In this document: positions 25,057 to 33,571 of the stretch, piece by piece | Layout of the letters: the number at the start of each line of letters is the position of its first letter | Numbering within the stretch: the first letter of the stretch is position 1 | NCBI RefSeq assembly: GCF_003946445.1 | Contig: NZ_RHOF01000010.1 | Span: forward strand, 1-33,624 | Reading direction: 5' to 3' | Source of the DNA: Loigolactobacillus jiayinensis | GTDB lineage: Bacteria > Bacillota > Bacilli > Lactobacillales > Lactobacillaceae | DNA: 33,624 bases | Position numbers and translations under genes: made by a program | Notes under the pieces: generated by a model | Told to the model about the DNA's origin: nothing | The model's database searches: none | What the model saw: the letters and a program-made list of their open reading frames with translations, nothing else

Positions 25057-26409
25057 ATGCAAGATCCACAAAAGTTATCGCGCTCACTAAAAAGCCGCCA
25101 TATTCAAATGATCGCCATCGGTGGCGCTATTGGTACCGGCCTATTCTTAGGCTCAGGTACCGCAATTCGTGCCGCTGGACCATCGATTATTCTATCTTAT
25201 CTGATTGTTGGTATCTTCTGTTTTTTCCTGATGCGAGCCATTGGTGAACTGCTATTATCCGATACCAGCAAAAGTTCATTTCTCGATTTCGTCAAAGCCT
25301 ATCTTGGTAAACGGATGGAATTTGTCGCCGGTTGGACGTATTGGTTTTGTTGGATCAGTTTAGCTATGGCTGATTTAACTGCTACCGGTATCTACGTCAA
25401 ATATTGGTTCCCTAGCTTCCCACAATGGGCCACACCACTGATCATCATCCTATTACTGCTAGTTACTAACATGGTCAACGTGGGCTTGTTCGGTGAAATG
25501 GAATCCTGGTTCTCGATGATCAAAGTCGTTGCGATTCTCGCCTTAGTCGTGGTCGGTGTCGTTCTAGCGGTGATTCATTTTCCTGTCAGCACTGGCCATG
25601 CCGGCTTTGCTAATTTAGTTAGCCATGGTGGCTTCTTCCCTACTGGTGCAATTGGCTTTTTCATGTCATTTCAAATGGTCGTTTTTGCCTTTGTTGGTAT
25701 TGAAATGGTCGGCTTAACGGCTGGCGAGACCACCAATCCAGAAATCAACTTGCCTAAAGCAATCAATAGTCTGCCAATTCGTATTGGCCTATTCTACATT
25801 GGCTCGATGATCGCCATTATGAGCGTCTATCCATGGAATCACATCACCACTAGCACCAGCCCGTTCGTTCAAGTTTTTTCTAGTATTGGTATCGCTGGGG
25901 CCGCCGGTATCTTGAACTTTGTCGTTTTAACAGCCGCTATGTCGGCTACTAACAGCGCAATTTTTAGTACTAGCCGCACCTTGCACGCTTTAGCACGGAG
26001 TAATAACGCACCTAAAGTATTCGTTAAACTTGGCCGCAACAACGTCCCTAATTTAGCACTGCGTTTTTCATCAGCAATTTTATTTTTGATCGTTATTTTA
26101 AATTATCTGATGCCCGCCAGCATTTTCAACTTGATTTCTGGTGTTTCCACAATTAATTTTGTCTTTGTTTGGCTGATTCTGTTATGGTGCCACGTCAAGT
26201 ATCGCCAGAAAAATCCAGCTGGTTATAAATCATTTGCCATGCCGGGTTATCCAGTCACTGATTATATCAGCATAATCTTTTTTGCAGCAATTCTAGTATT
26301 TCTGCTCTTTGACCCTAATACCCGTATATCTGTACTTATTGCACTAGTTTGGTTTGTCCTGATGTTCATTGCCTATCAAATCATGCAAAAAGTAATCAAT
26401 AAAGCTTAG
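25057..26409 (+). CDS. Amino-acid permease, APC superfamily (AAT family)
   Basis: 450-residue inner-membrane amino-acid:proton symporter with about 12 membrane helices. The N-terminal RSLKSRHIQMIAIGGAIGTG with GLFLGSG is the AAT-family signature, and VGIEMVGLTAGE is the conserved loop in the middle of the protein. AAGGAGG lies about 9 nt before the ATG at 25057, which I prefer to the upstream in-frame ATG at 25033. A T-box leader shows that it is induced when one specific tRNA is uncharged, so it should import that amino acid. The TGGA element suggests threonine or glycine. Related family members include CycA, AnsP and AroP. Confidence 0.9.
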   Translation: MQDPQKLSRSLKSRHIQMIAIGGAIGTGLFLGSGTAIRAAGPSIILSYLIVGIFCFFLMRAIGELLLSDTSKSSFLDFVKAYLGKRMEFVAGWTYWFCWISLAMADLTATGIYVKYWFPSFPQWATPLIIILLLLVTNMVNVGLFGEMESWFSMIKVVAILALVVVGVVLAVIHFPVSTGHAGFANLVSHGGFFPTGAIGFFMSFQMVVFAFVGIEMVGLTAGETTNPEINLPKAINSLPIRIGLFYIGSMIAIMSVYPWNHITTSTSPFVQVFSSIGIAGAAGILNFVVLTAAMSATNSAIFSTSRTLHALARSNNAPKVFVKLGRNNVPNLALRFSSAILFLIVILNYLMPASIFNLISGVSTINFVFVWLILLWCHVKYRQKNPAGYKSFAMPGYPVTDYISIIFFAAILVFLLFDPNTRISVLIALVWFVLMFIAYQIMQKVINKA

Positions 26410-26412
26410 ATT

Positions 26413-26447
26413 AAAAGAGCGTATGCCGCCAGCACGCGCTCTTTTTT
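26413..26447. terminator. Terminator between permease and GH88 operon
   Basis: Stem AAAAGAGCG/CGCTCTTTT with T6 on the + strand and T4 on the - strand, starting 4 nt past the permease stop. It can also end the leftward GH88 operon. Confidence 0.8.
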
Positions 26448-26481
26448 GATTGCTGCCTACTTTTACTCATAATGGCCTTAA

Positions 26482-27594
26482 TTACCACACAAACAATGCC
26501 TGTCCTTGCAGGCGCAACAAAGCCTCAGTAAAAAAATAATCAGAGTAGATCAACGGTACTTCATAAGTAGCTGGCCGATGGTAGGCTTCAGTCCCCCCAC
26601 CAATCACGCCATCCTCCATTAAGCTCCAATCAGCGTAACGTGCTTCGCTGGCTTGCAACAGTTGCACTGCCGCTTGGTGATAGGTGCTACTAGCAGCAGT
26701 TGGCGCCCAATTGGCCAATTCTAATAACCCACAAGCGGCGATCATAGCTGCGCTAGTATCATGTAAGTTAGGTAATGCTGGTGCTCGAAAATCGGCCAGT
26801 GGTACATCATTACTACGCCCCATTTGGCTAATGAAATAGTCAGCAACTCGTTGAGCAACTACCAAGAATTCCGGTAGCTTAGTGTGCCGATAGGTTAAGG
26901 CAAATCCGTAAATAGCCCACGCTTGCCCCCGTGACCACGCCGAATCAGCACTAGCCCCTTGACCAGCTAACTGTTCAATGAAGGCCCCTGATGCAGCATC
27001 AAAACTAGCGATATGCCCGACTGAGCCATCAGTACGAACTAAATACTGCGCAATCGTTTGTGCATGGCGTGTCGCTATTTTTGCAAAGCGCGGATCAGCC
27101 GTTTCGGCGCTGGCCCAATACAATAATTGCACATTCATCATGCTGTCTATAATGCACCAACCAGGATGATCATTCCATGCTACCAAAAAATTACCCGTAA
27201 TATTAAAACGGCCAGCCAATAAATTAGCCGCATGTAGTCCAGTTCGATAGGCCTGTTGATCACCAGTCAGTCGATAATGGGCAACTGACGTTAACAACCA
27301 CATAAAGCCAACGTCATGATGAATATCCTTAAATTCGTACAAGGCTTTATCCAATCGTTTTTCCTGTAACAATGCGGTCTGCTTAAATGACGGTTGCTTC
27401 GTATAATGAAATAATTGCCACAGCAACCCACTCCAAAAGCCATTAGCCCACCAATCAGCACCGCGTTCTGCGACCACATCGCTATAATGCCCATCGTATG
27501 GCATGTATGGTGTTGCGCCCGCTAAGCGTTTACTTTCTGCTGCAACCTTAGTCGTCATTTTCTCTAGCCAAGCTGTCACCCAATCATTATCCAT
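26482..27594 (-). CDS. Glycoside hydrolase family 88 unsaturated glucuronyl hydrolase (copy 1)
   Basis: 370-residue (alpha/alpha)6-barrel hydrolase. GH88 enzymes remove the 4,5-unsaturated glucuronate left by polysaccharide lyases through hydration of its double bond. The two catalytic aspartates of the family map to D94 in HHDVGFMW and D150 in IIDSMMNVQLLYWAS. SAWSRGQAWAIYG and YEVPLIYSDYFFTEALLRL are typical. No signal peptide, so it acts in the cytoplasm on imported oligosaccharides. AAAGGGG lies 7 nt before the ATG at 27594; the ATG at 27600 is too close to it. It is the last gene of the operon, 75 nt after the MFS gene. It is a diverged paralogue of the copy at 30894. Confidence 0.9.
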   Translation of the reverse strand: MDNDWVTAWLEKMTTKVAAESKRLAGATPYMPYDGHYSDVVAERGADWWANGFWSGLLWQLFHYTKQPSFKQTALLQEKRLDKALYEFKDIHHDVGFMWLLTSVAHYRLTGDQQAYRTGLHAANLLAGRFNITGNFLVAWNDHPGWCIIDSMMNVQLLYWASAETADPRFAKIATRHAQTIAQYLVRTDGSVGHIASFDAASGAFIEQLAGQGASADSAWSRGQAWAIYGFALTYRHTKLPEFLVVAQRVADYFISQMGRSNDVPLADFRAPALPNLHDTSAAMIAACGLLELANWAPTAASSTYHQAAVQLLQASEARYADWSLMEDGVIGGGTEAYHRPATYEVPLIYSDYFFTEALLRLQGQALFVW

Positions 27595-27669
27595 CGCCAT
27601 ACCCCTTTTCAATTTCATTATAGCAGAAGTATAAATAAGGTCGACCAAATTTTGGCCGACCCTATTTGT

Positions 27670-28962
27670 CTATTTAACTGTGCGAATTCTTGAAATCAAT
27701 AACCCGCCGATAACTTCCATTACAACAGAGAAAATGAAAATTGAGTGATAACCTAATCCAGTGACAATCATCGAAGCGACCAGAGCACCCAACATTTGTG
27801 CACCGGTAACACCTAAGTTGATCAAACCTAAATCCTTACCAGCGGTTTCAGCAGAAGGCAAAACATCGAGGTTCAACGCACCATCAACTGAATTATAGAT
27901 CCCCGTCCCCATTGCAGCTAACACACCATAAACATACATTGTCCATGGATTAGCATCAAATAATGGAAATAAGGCCGCAACCCCTAACAAATAAGTGGCA
28001 ATCGATACAGGTAATTTGACGCGTTTTAATTTATCGGCTAATACGCCAGAAACTAAGGCAAATATTAAGCCAATAAATAACATAATCGAGGAGAAAATAG
28101 AAATTGCTGCACCGGCTGATTTATCATTCATTGACATATAATCAGTAAAAATATACAACAGATAGGTTGTAATAATAGTGTGGCCTAATACCATAAAGAA
28201 CTTCCCGAATAAGGCTAAATAGTAATCGCGAGCACCTTTTCTTGGCAATGTGAAATGTTTGACCACACTACTTTTATTCATTTCAACTTTAGGTTCGTCT
28301 AGATTAGATTTTTCATTGGCTAACAAAACGTGCACAATCATTAACACTATCGCGATAGCCGCCATAACATACAAACCAAAACGGACATCACCTAAAAATT
28401 GTGCCGCTAAAATTGCAAACAATTGCGGTACGATCGTGCCACCGACGCCATAAAAGGTGGAAATCGTCCCTCGCCAACGTGGTGCGATCCGATCGGAAAT
28501 CTGCGCATAAATTGCTGCCGCAACCGCATTTTCTGCTGCCGCAGTAACCACCCAGATACCAATGATCACTACGACTGATTGAATATTGGCAATTGCAATC
28601 AAAGATAAAGCGGTCACAATACTGCCAATGATAATGAAGGGCTTCCGTTTACCCATTCGTGATCGTGTCACATCAGAGAATGCACCAAACATCAAGTTGG
28701 CAATCGCACTAGTTAGAGAAGCAACCATTGCTAAAATCCCCACCGCCCAAACTTTATGGGCTGGATCGATTTGACTGAATAATTGCGGAATTAAGGTACT
28801 CCGTGTTGATGCAACTGGACCAATCCAAACTGCCGGTGACATGAACATTGCAATTGAGAAAACTAGTGGTAATTTAGGTTGATCTTCGTCTTTGATCTTA
28901 GCATTGATTTTGGGTTGATATTTAGGCTTTTGCGGTGTTACCGTATCTTGTTTATTGGCCAT
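27670..28962 (-). CDS. MFS/GPH-like sugar transporter
   Basis: 430-residue transporter with about 12 membrane helices and a hydrophilic N-terminal tail of about 30 residues. The loop between helices 2 and 3, GAFSDVTRSRMGKRKPF, is the MFS motif A as found in the GPH/SLC45-like sugar carriers. It stands between the DUF2264 and GH88 genes, 32 nt from the first and 75 nt from the second, so its cargo is most likely the uronic-acid oligosaccharide that those enzymes cut. It would bring the sugar in without phosphorylation, which suits GH88 chemistry. AGGAAGG lies before the ATG. The substrate is inference from context. Confidence 0.85.
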   Translation of the reverse strand: MANKQDTVTPQKPKYQPKINAKIKDEDQPKLPLVFSIAMFMSPAVWIGPVASTRSTLIPQLFSQIDPAHKVWAVGILAMVASLTSAIANLMFGAFSDVTRSRMGKRKPFIIIGSIVTALSLIAIANIQSVVVIIGIWVVTAAAENAVAAAIYAQISDRIAPRWRGTISTFYGVGGTIVPQLFAILAAQFLGDVRFGLYVMAAIAIVLMIVHVLLANEKSNLDEPKVEMNKSSVVKHFTLPRKGARDYYLALFGKFFMVLGHTIITTYLLYIFTDYMSMNDKSAGAAISIFSSIMLFIGLIFALVSGVLADKLKRVKLPVSIATYLLGVAALFPLFDANPWTMYVYGVLAAMGTGIYNSVDGALNLDVLPSAETAGKDLGLINLGVTGAQMLGALVASMIVTGLGYHSIFIFSVVMEVIGGLLISRIRTVK

Positions 28963-28994
28963 TATAATAACTTCCTTCCTAATTATTAAATGAA

Positions 28995-30860
28995 CTAACG
29001 CAATTTAATTGTTACTTTGCTAGCTGCTAACTGAACTTCGAAGTAATCATCAGTCAATTTTGCCAACGGTTGCTGCGCCCACTTAGCTGTTGCATGTGGC
29101 AAATCTGCATGTGCATAAACCCCAGTAACCAACCAGTGCTCACCGGCCGTTAATGTTGTTTGCCGACCAGGTAACGCCACAATTTCTGGTGTCATTAAGT
29201 TGGTATTGGGAAAGCCATCAATAGTAGCATCCTTTTGGGTCAAGACTTGTGGCGTTAAATCGACAATCCCAGTAAAACCAGCTGGTCCACGAAAGGCACT
29301 GCTGTGATCAGTTGTGGTTACCTTCCCTGGTGTATCTGGTGAATCAGCCACCGCAAAACCAGTTTCGTAGGCCACACAGGTTTGTTTAACGCTAATATGG
29401 TGTAATCTGATCTGCCAACCAGCTAACGGAATTAGCCAAGTACGAGCTTGCATCACATTATTGATCCGCCAAGTTGAGGCAACATAATCGTCAGTCTGTG
29501 TGACATCGGTTACATTATTTCGTGAATAAAACATGCCGGTTTCCACAATGTTTTGGCCACCACGACTGGCCGTCATTGTGGTATCGATCGTCTGCAACCC
29601 TAACATTGAATCCATAACGGCTTCTTCTTTCAATTGATTTTGCCGTGGCACAGAGAAACCGAATTGACTAGAATAAGCAAATTTAAAATATTTTTCATTC
29701 GTCAAGGCGTGATAATTTGGCCCTGGCTGCCCAGCATTTAACAAAACAGTATGACCAGCGTCATGACTCGCAAGTAAGTGCGGTACTGCCAATAGTTTTT
29801 TAGTTGGTACCTGTGGCAGCTCTGTTTCAACTGTTTGCCAATAGCGATGTGTTTGTGGTAAGGCGAGTAATAAAAATATTTTGTTAGCCCAATATGGTGA
29901 CGTTGGGCTATTATAGGGCTCGGTCATCAGTAACTGTGAATAACTATATCCCAGTGTGAGTAACCCGCTCTCATCAAAAATTGGTCGCTGTAACCACCAA
30001 CGTAAATTACGATTAATAATGCCTTTAATCACCGCAGTTTTTTCTGGCCAAATATCGGCGTAGATCATGGCAACCCAAAAGGCGACAGCTGCATAGCGAT
30101 AAGTTAAACTACGCCCAAATGGCACATTAGCCCCATCAGCAGCAAAGAAATGAATGAATTGGCCGGCAAACTCACGCGCCCGTTGCCGGAAGACTTCGCT
30201 TTGAGGATCATCTGGTGCTAATTTACTATACAGAATGCCGTAATACTGAAAAGCAAACGGCGTATAATAATCTTCACGACCCCGTGCACTATCTTGATAC
30301 CATCCATCCGCACGATAACACTGCTCGATCTTGATCATTGCAGCCTCAGCATCGCTTGAATCAACGTCAACGTCTAAATGGACCAACACCTGATAAACTA
30401 GAATTTTGAAAAATTGCCAATTACCATCCGAACAACTATGAGCAAAAATCTGTTTTAACCAGGTGGCCACTTGGTCTTGCTCCAAAGCCGAAAACTGGCG
30501 CCATAAATAATGATCGTCATGTAATAAAGCTAAAGCAATTGCTGGCATTTCCACCATTCGCTGATCACGATCATGTAGGTCTCCCCAGTAATCTGGGCTT
30601 TGGGGATCAGTTCCCGCCAAGAGACCTTCACGAATTTCTTTCTGCCAATCAGCAGCCAACTGCCCAATTGCTGGCCCTGCACCCCATAACATTCGGGCAA
30701 AACCTTCAATTCCAGCAATACGAGTCCCATAGCCGACGCCATTACTACCAAACATAATCCGCGCCTTGCCTTGATAATGCTGCCGCAATGGTTGGTTGAT
30801 TTGTTTGAATAAGTCTAAATAATCCTGCTTAGTTTCTAATTGTATTGATGCCAAAATCAT
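28995..30860 (-). CDS. DUF2264-domain protein, probable GH154 uronidase
   Basis: 621-residue cytosolic protein covering the whole DUF2264 family length: an (alpha/alpha)-barrel N-terminal part (about 1-370, including YGTRIAGIEGFARMLWGAGP and WRQFSALEQDQVATWL) and a beta-rich C-terminal part. CAZy groups DUF2264 enzymes as GH154, where glucuronidase activity has been reported in Bacteroides; I recall this and cannot check it. It lies between two GH88-linked genes, supporting a uronide substrate. GAAAGGAG stands only 2 nt before the ATG at 30860, and a TTG at 30854 is better spaced, so the start may be six bases downstream. Confidence 0.82.
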   Translation of the reverse strand: MILASIQLETKQDYLDLFKQINQPLRQHYQGKARIMFGSNGVGYGTRIAGIEGFARMLWGAGPAIGQLAADWQKEIREGLLAGTDPQSPDYWGDLHDRDQRMVEMPAIALALLHDDHYLWRQFSALEQDQVATWLKQIFAHSCSDGNWQFFKILVYQVLVHLDVDVDSSDAEAAMIKIEQCYRADGWYQDSARGREDYYTPFAFQYYGILYSKLAPDDPQSEVFRQRAREFAGQFIHFFAADGANVPFGRSLTYRYAAVAFWVAMIYADIWPEKTAVIKGIINRNLRWWLQRPIFDESGLLTLGYSYSQLLMTEPYNSPTSPYWANKIFLLLALPQTHRYWQTVETELPQVPTKKLLAVPHLLASHDAGHTVLLNAGQPGPNYHALTNEKYFKFAYSSQFGFSVPRQNQLKEEAVMDSMLGLQTIDTTMTASRGGQNIVETGMFYSRNNVTDVTQTDDYVASTWRINNVMQARTWLIPLAGWQIRLHHISVKQTCVAYETGFAVADSPDTPGKVTTTDHSSAFRGPAGFTGIVDLTPQVLTQKDATIDGFPNTNLMTPEIVALPGRQTTLTAGEHWLVTGVYAHADLPHATAKWAQQPLAKLTDDYFEVQLAASKVTIKLR

Positions 30861-30893
30861 TACTCCTTTCTAACCACACATTTAAGCTAACAA

Positions 30894-32030
30894 TTAATAA
30901 ATCGTCATATCTAAATCCAAAAAGCGTAATAAAGCTTCCACGTAGAACGCATCACCGTAAATAATCGGTACCTCACGATCACTTGCACGATGATATTTAG
31001 CCGATCCGTAAGTCAATAATTCATCGTTTGCTGGATCAAAGTCACAATATTGTTTAGTCAAAGCAGTAAACATTTTAAAAGCGGCTTGTTGATATAATGC
31101 CTGCTGTGCTGTTGGTAAGTATTTAATCAATTCCAGTAAGCCACAAATAGCAATCGCGGTTGCTGTCGTATCGCGATAAACGGGCTCAGCTGGTGCCCTA
31201 AAATCAATATTTGAAACGTAATCGGTCAGTGCAACATTAGCAATGAAATAATGAGCGACTTGTTTGGCCTGCAATAAAAATTTAACGTCCTGCGTGTCGC
31301 GAAAAGCTAAGGTTAATCCATAAATTGCCCATGCCTGACCACGTGCCCACGAAGAATCCTCACCATAGCCTTGTCCACCCAGATTTTTTTCAAATTCACC
31401 TGTCTCTGGATTAAACACAGCAATATGATTAACTGACCCATCAGCACGCAGCAAAGCGCTGGTCGCTGTATAAGCGTGATTTGTCGCCATCTGCGCAAAA
31501 CGTGGCTCATTTAATTGCTGACTGGCCCAATGCAATAAAGGCAGGTTCATGAAACAATCCACAATGATCTGGCCTTGCTTCTCAGAACCATTCCAGGCTA
31601 ACAAATAGTGCCCTGCTGGGTTATACCGCGCAGCTAAAACCATCGCTGCCTGGATGCCACGTTGACGCGCTGCTTCATCATTTGTTAACTGAAAATCAGC
31701 CACTGCCGCATTTAACCACATGAAACCAACATCGTGGTCTAATTGCTGTGTTTGTATTAGCGCCGCATCTAACCGCTTTTCAATTGCTCGCGCAGCTTGC
31801 AAATAAGCACTATCTTGAGTTGCGTGATACATTTGCCAAAGAAGCCCCGCCCAAAAACCATTGGTCCACCAAGTCAAATGGTCCGACCCAACATCTGTAT
31901 AGCGATGCTTAACTGCAATATAGGGAATTGCGCTGCCTACTCGCTCACGAACGAGCGGTAATTTCTTTTTCACCTTGATCCAAATATCTTGTAAAAAGAG
32001 TTGATCCTTGTTTGATAAGTTATATTTCAT
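30894..32030 (-). CDS. Glycoside hydrolase family 88 unsaturated glucuronyl hydrolase (copy 2)
   Basis: 378-residue GH88 hydrolase with catalytic D100 in DHDVGFMW and D158 in IIVDCFMNLPLLHWAS, plus SSWARGQAWAIYG and REVPIIYGDAFYVEALLRF. No signal peptide, so it is cytosolic. GGAGG lies 6 nt before the ATG. It leads the operon GH88-DUF2264-MFS-GH88 and faces the AraC gene. It differs from the downstream copy over its full length (roughly half the residues agree by eye). The two may act on different uronide linkages or sulfation states instead of being a recent duplication. Confidence 0.92.
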   Translation of the reverse strand: MKYNLSNKDQLFLQDIWIKVKKKLPLVRERVGSAIPYIAVKHRYTDVGSDHLTWWTNGFWAGLLWQMYHATQDSAYLQAARAIEKRLDAALIQTQQLDHDVGFMWLNAAVADFQLTNDEAARQRGIQAAMVLAARYNPAGHYLLAWNGSEKQGQIIVDCFMNLPLLHWASQQLNEPRFAQMATNHAYTATSALLRADGSVNHIAVFNPETGEFEKNLGGQGYGEDSSWARGQAWAIYGLTLAFRDTQDVKFLLQAKQVAHYFIANVALTDYVSNIDFRAPAEPVYRDTTATAIAICGLLELIKYLPTAQQALYQQAAFKMFTALTKQYCDFDPANDELLTYGSAKYHRASDREVPIIYGDAFYVEALLRFLDLDMTIY

Positions 32031-32060
32031 AATAATCCTCCGTACGTAGCATCAATCGCT

Positions 32061-32076
32061 AGCAAGCGCTTTCTTA
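32061..32076 (-). promoter_or_regulatory. cre-like site in front of the uronide operon
   Basis: The core AAGCGCTT within AGAAAGCGCTTGCT (- strand, 32062-32075) is a perfect palindrome and matches most of the cre consensus. It lies about 35 nt upstream of the first GH88 start, downstream of the likely promoter, where CcpA would block transcription when glucose is present. Confidence 0.5.
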
Positions 32077-32119
32077 CATGGATCATGATAACATTTACAC
32101 AAGTTTAAAGATGTACGCT

Positions 32120-32141
32120 ATTATACAAATAATGGTATAAT
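32120..32141. promoter_or_regulatory. Divergent promoter/operator with inverted repeat
   Basis: Perfect inverted repeat ATTATAC N8 GTATAAT (32120-32126 and 32135-32141). Its right arm is an extended -10 (TGGTATAAT, 32133-32141) for the AraC gene. Its left arm read leftward is TATAAT (32120-32125), a -10 for the GH88 operon. One regulator bound here could control both directions. Confidence 0.5.
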
Positions 32142-32224
32142 TATGGATAATTAAAAGTATATATACTAATTAAGTCATTATTATTATCTTTTTATGTACA
32201 TAAATATCGAAGGTGGCGTCATTT

Positions 32225-33160
32225 ATGGCTGGAATTTTTAATTTTCCTTATTTACAGCTGAACGAGATTTTAAAAGTTAGTGAACAAACCTACACAATTA
32301 ATATGAATTATAATTTCCAACAAAATGCAGCTAACATCCTTCTATATGTCAAATCCGGGCAATTGCTACTATATGCTCAAACAAGCTATATCATTAATTC
32401 TGCGGAATTACTGATTGTCCCAACAACTGAACAAGTCACGTTGGTAGCGGCGGTTCCAGATACCGTTGTTGTCTATATTATTTTCAAAGCAACCTCACCC
32501 CATTTGCCAGCTATTCAAGCGCACATTTTTAAATCGATTAACGCCACACTATTAACAAAGATAATGCAGCAAAATGACCAAATCACGTTTCTACGGCGAC
32601 GAAAGCCTGAAATGTCATATGATGTAGAAATTGGTGAGTTTTTTACTGCATCATGTGCGCTATTATATACTGAGGTCACTCAATTACTATTATTGTTAAG
32701 CGAAATGGAAATTAAAACGCGCCTACCAAATACAGTTACAGCTACTTCAACCTTAGCAACAACGTTACCAGATCCAAAGATCAATAAGAATCAGCTTATT
32801 TATGCAAAGTCGGCTTCAGGAACACTTTATAAAAATCTATTAGTTAAGCAAATCATTACCTACATGAAGGCTAATTTAGATAAACATTTGTCCATTACAA
32901 TCATTGCTCAGGAATTTCTTGTTGGCAGTTCTAATCTCAAAAAAATATTCAAAAAAGAAACTGGCAGTAGCATCATGACTTATTTTAAGGAATTACGAAT
33001 GACAGCCGCAACTAACTTAATCGAACAGCATAAACTAACAGTGACGGAGATTGCTACACAACTGGGCTTCAGTTCTAGCCACCATTTTTCTTCAGCCTTC
33101 AAACAATATACCGGCGTATCCCCAACACAATATTACGCTAACCTAGCCCCAACAAATTAG
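32225..33160 (+). CDS. AraC-family transcriptional regulator
   Basis: 311-residue regulator with an N-terminal cupin-like sensing region (about 20-150), a variable middle, and a C-terminal pair of helix-turn-helix motifs (about 210-307): LSITIIAQEFLVGSSNLKKI, then VTEIATQLGFSSSHHFSSAF and the AraC signature FKQYTGVSPTQYY. AAGGTGG stands about 8 nt before the ATG at 32225, which I prefer to the open frame start at 32213. It is divergent from the GH88 operon and probably activates it in response to a uronide. Confidence 0.92.
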   Translation: MAGIFNFPYLQLNEILKVSEQTYTINMNYNFQQNAANILLYVKSGQLLLYAQTSYIINSAELLIVPTTEQVTLVAAVPDTVVVYIIFKATSPHLPAIQAHIFKSINATLLTKIMQQNDQITFLRRRKPEMSYDVEIGEFFTASCALLYTEVTQLLLLLSEMEIKTRLPNTVTATSTLATTLPDPKINKNQLIYAKSASGTLYKNLLVKQIITYMKANLDKHLSITIIAQEFLVGSSNLKKIFKKETGSSIMTYFKELRMTAATNLIEQHKLTVTEIATQLGFSSSHHFSSAFKQYTGVSPTQYYANLAPTN

Positions 33161-33170
33161 ACACAAAAAA

Positions 33171-33198
33171 AGCCGGAATACGATGATGTACTCCGGCT
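33171..33198 (-). terminator. Distal leftward terminator
   Basis: Stem AGCCGGAGTAC/GTATTCCGGCT (one wobble) followed by T7 only on the - strand, just past the AraC stop. It guards the regulator gene from leftward tRNA transcription. Confidence 0.7.
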
Positions 33199-33220
33199 GC
33201 CAATTATACAGTTTGCATTT

Positions 33221-33274
33221 ATTTTAGTGATTTATAGCAACACAAAAATTTTAGTGATTTATAGCAACACAAAA
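33221..33274. repeat. Perfect 27-bp tandem duplication
   Basis: Bases 33221-33247 are repeated exactly at 33248-33274 (unit begins ATTTTAGTGATTTATAGC and ends AACACAAAA). The unit is non-coding and sits between the two leftward terminators. Confidence 0.95.
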
Positions 33275-33298
33275 AACCTTACCAGAAATTCAGTAAGG
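33271..33298 (-). terminator. Terminator of the tRNA cluster
   Basis: Stem CCTTAC/GTAAGG with T6 on the - strand, about 20 nt past the end of tRNA-Leu. Confidence 0.8.
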
Positions 33299-33319
33299 CT
33301 TTTTCATTTTAATACTTGA

Positions 33320-33403
33320 TACCGGCGATCGGGGTCGAACCGATACTCCCGTGAGGGAACTGGATTTTGAATCCAGCGCGTCTGCCAATTCCGCCACGCC
33401 GGC
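33320..33403 (-). tRNA. tRNA-Leu (CAA)
   Basis: 84-nt class II tRNA. Acceptor stem GCCGGCG/CGCCGGT with discriminator A, anticodon loop TTCAAAA giving CAA (complement of 33367-33369), a long variable arm and a GGTTCGACCCC T-arm. CCA is not encoded. It reads the codon TTG. Confidence 0.95.
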
Positions 33404-33467
33404 ATAATATAATTATGCTTATTGCTTATCTAAAAGTATGGTAACACACCTTTATAAATAAAACAAA

Positions 33468-33538
33468 AGGCGGTAACCGGATTTGAACCGGTGATAGAGG
33501 TTTTGCAGACCTTTGCCTTACCACTTGGCTATACCGCC
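33468..33538 (-). tRNA. tRNA-Cys (GCA)
   Basis: 71-nt tRNA with acceptor stem GGCGGTA/TACCGCC and discriminator T, anticodon GCA within the loop CTGCAAA, and T-arm GGTTCGAATCC. CCA is not encoded. It lies 64 nt upstream of tRNA-Leu in the cluster. Confidence 0.95.
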
Positions 33539-33571
33539 ATCATCAAGGTTCAAATACCTTGAAACTTTTAA

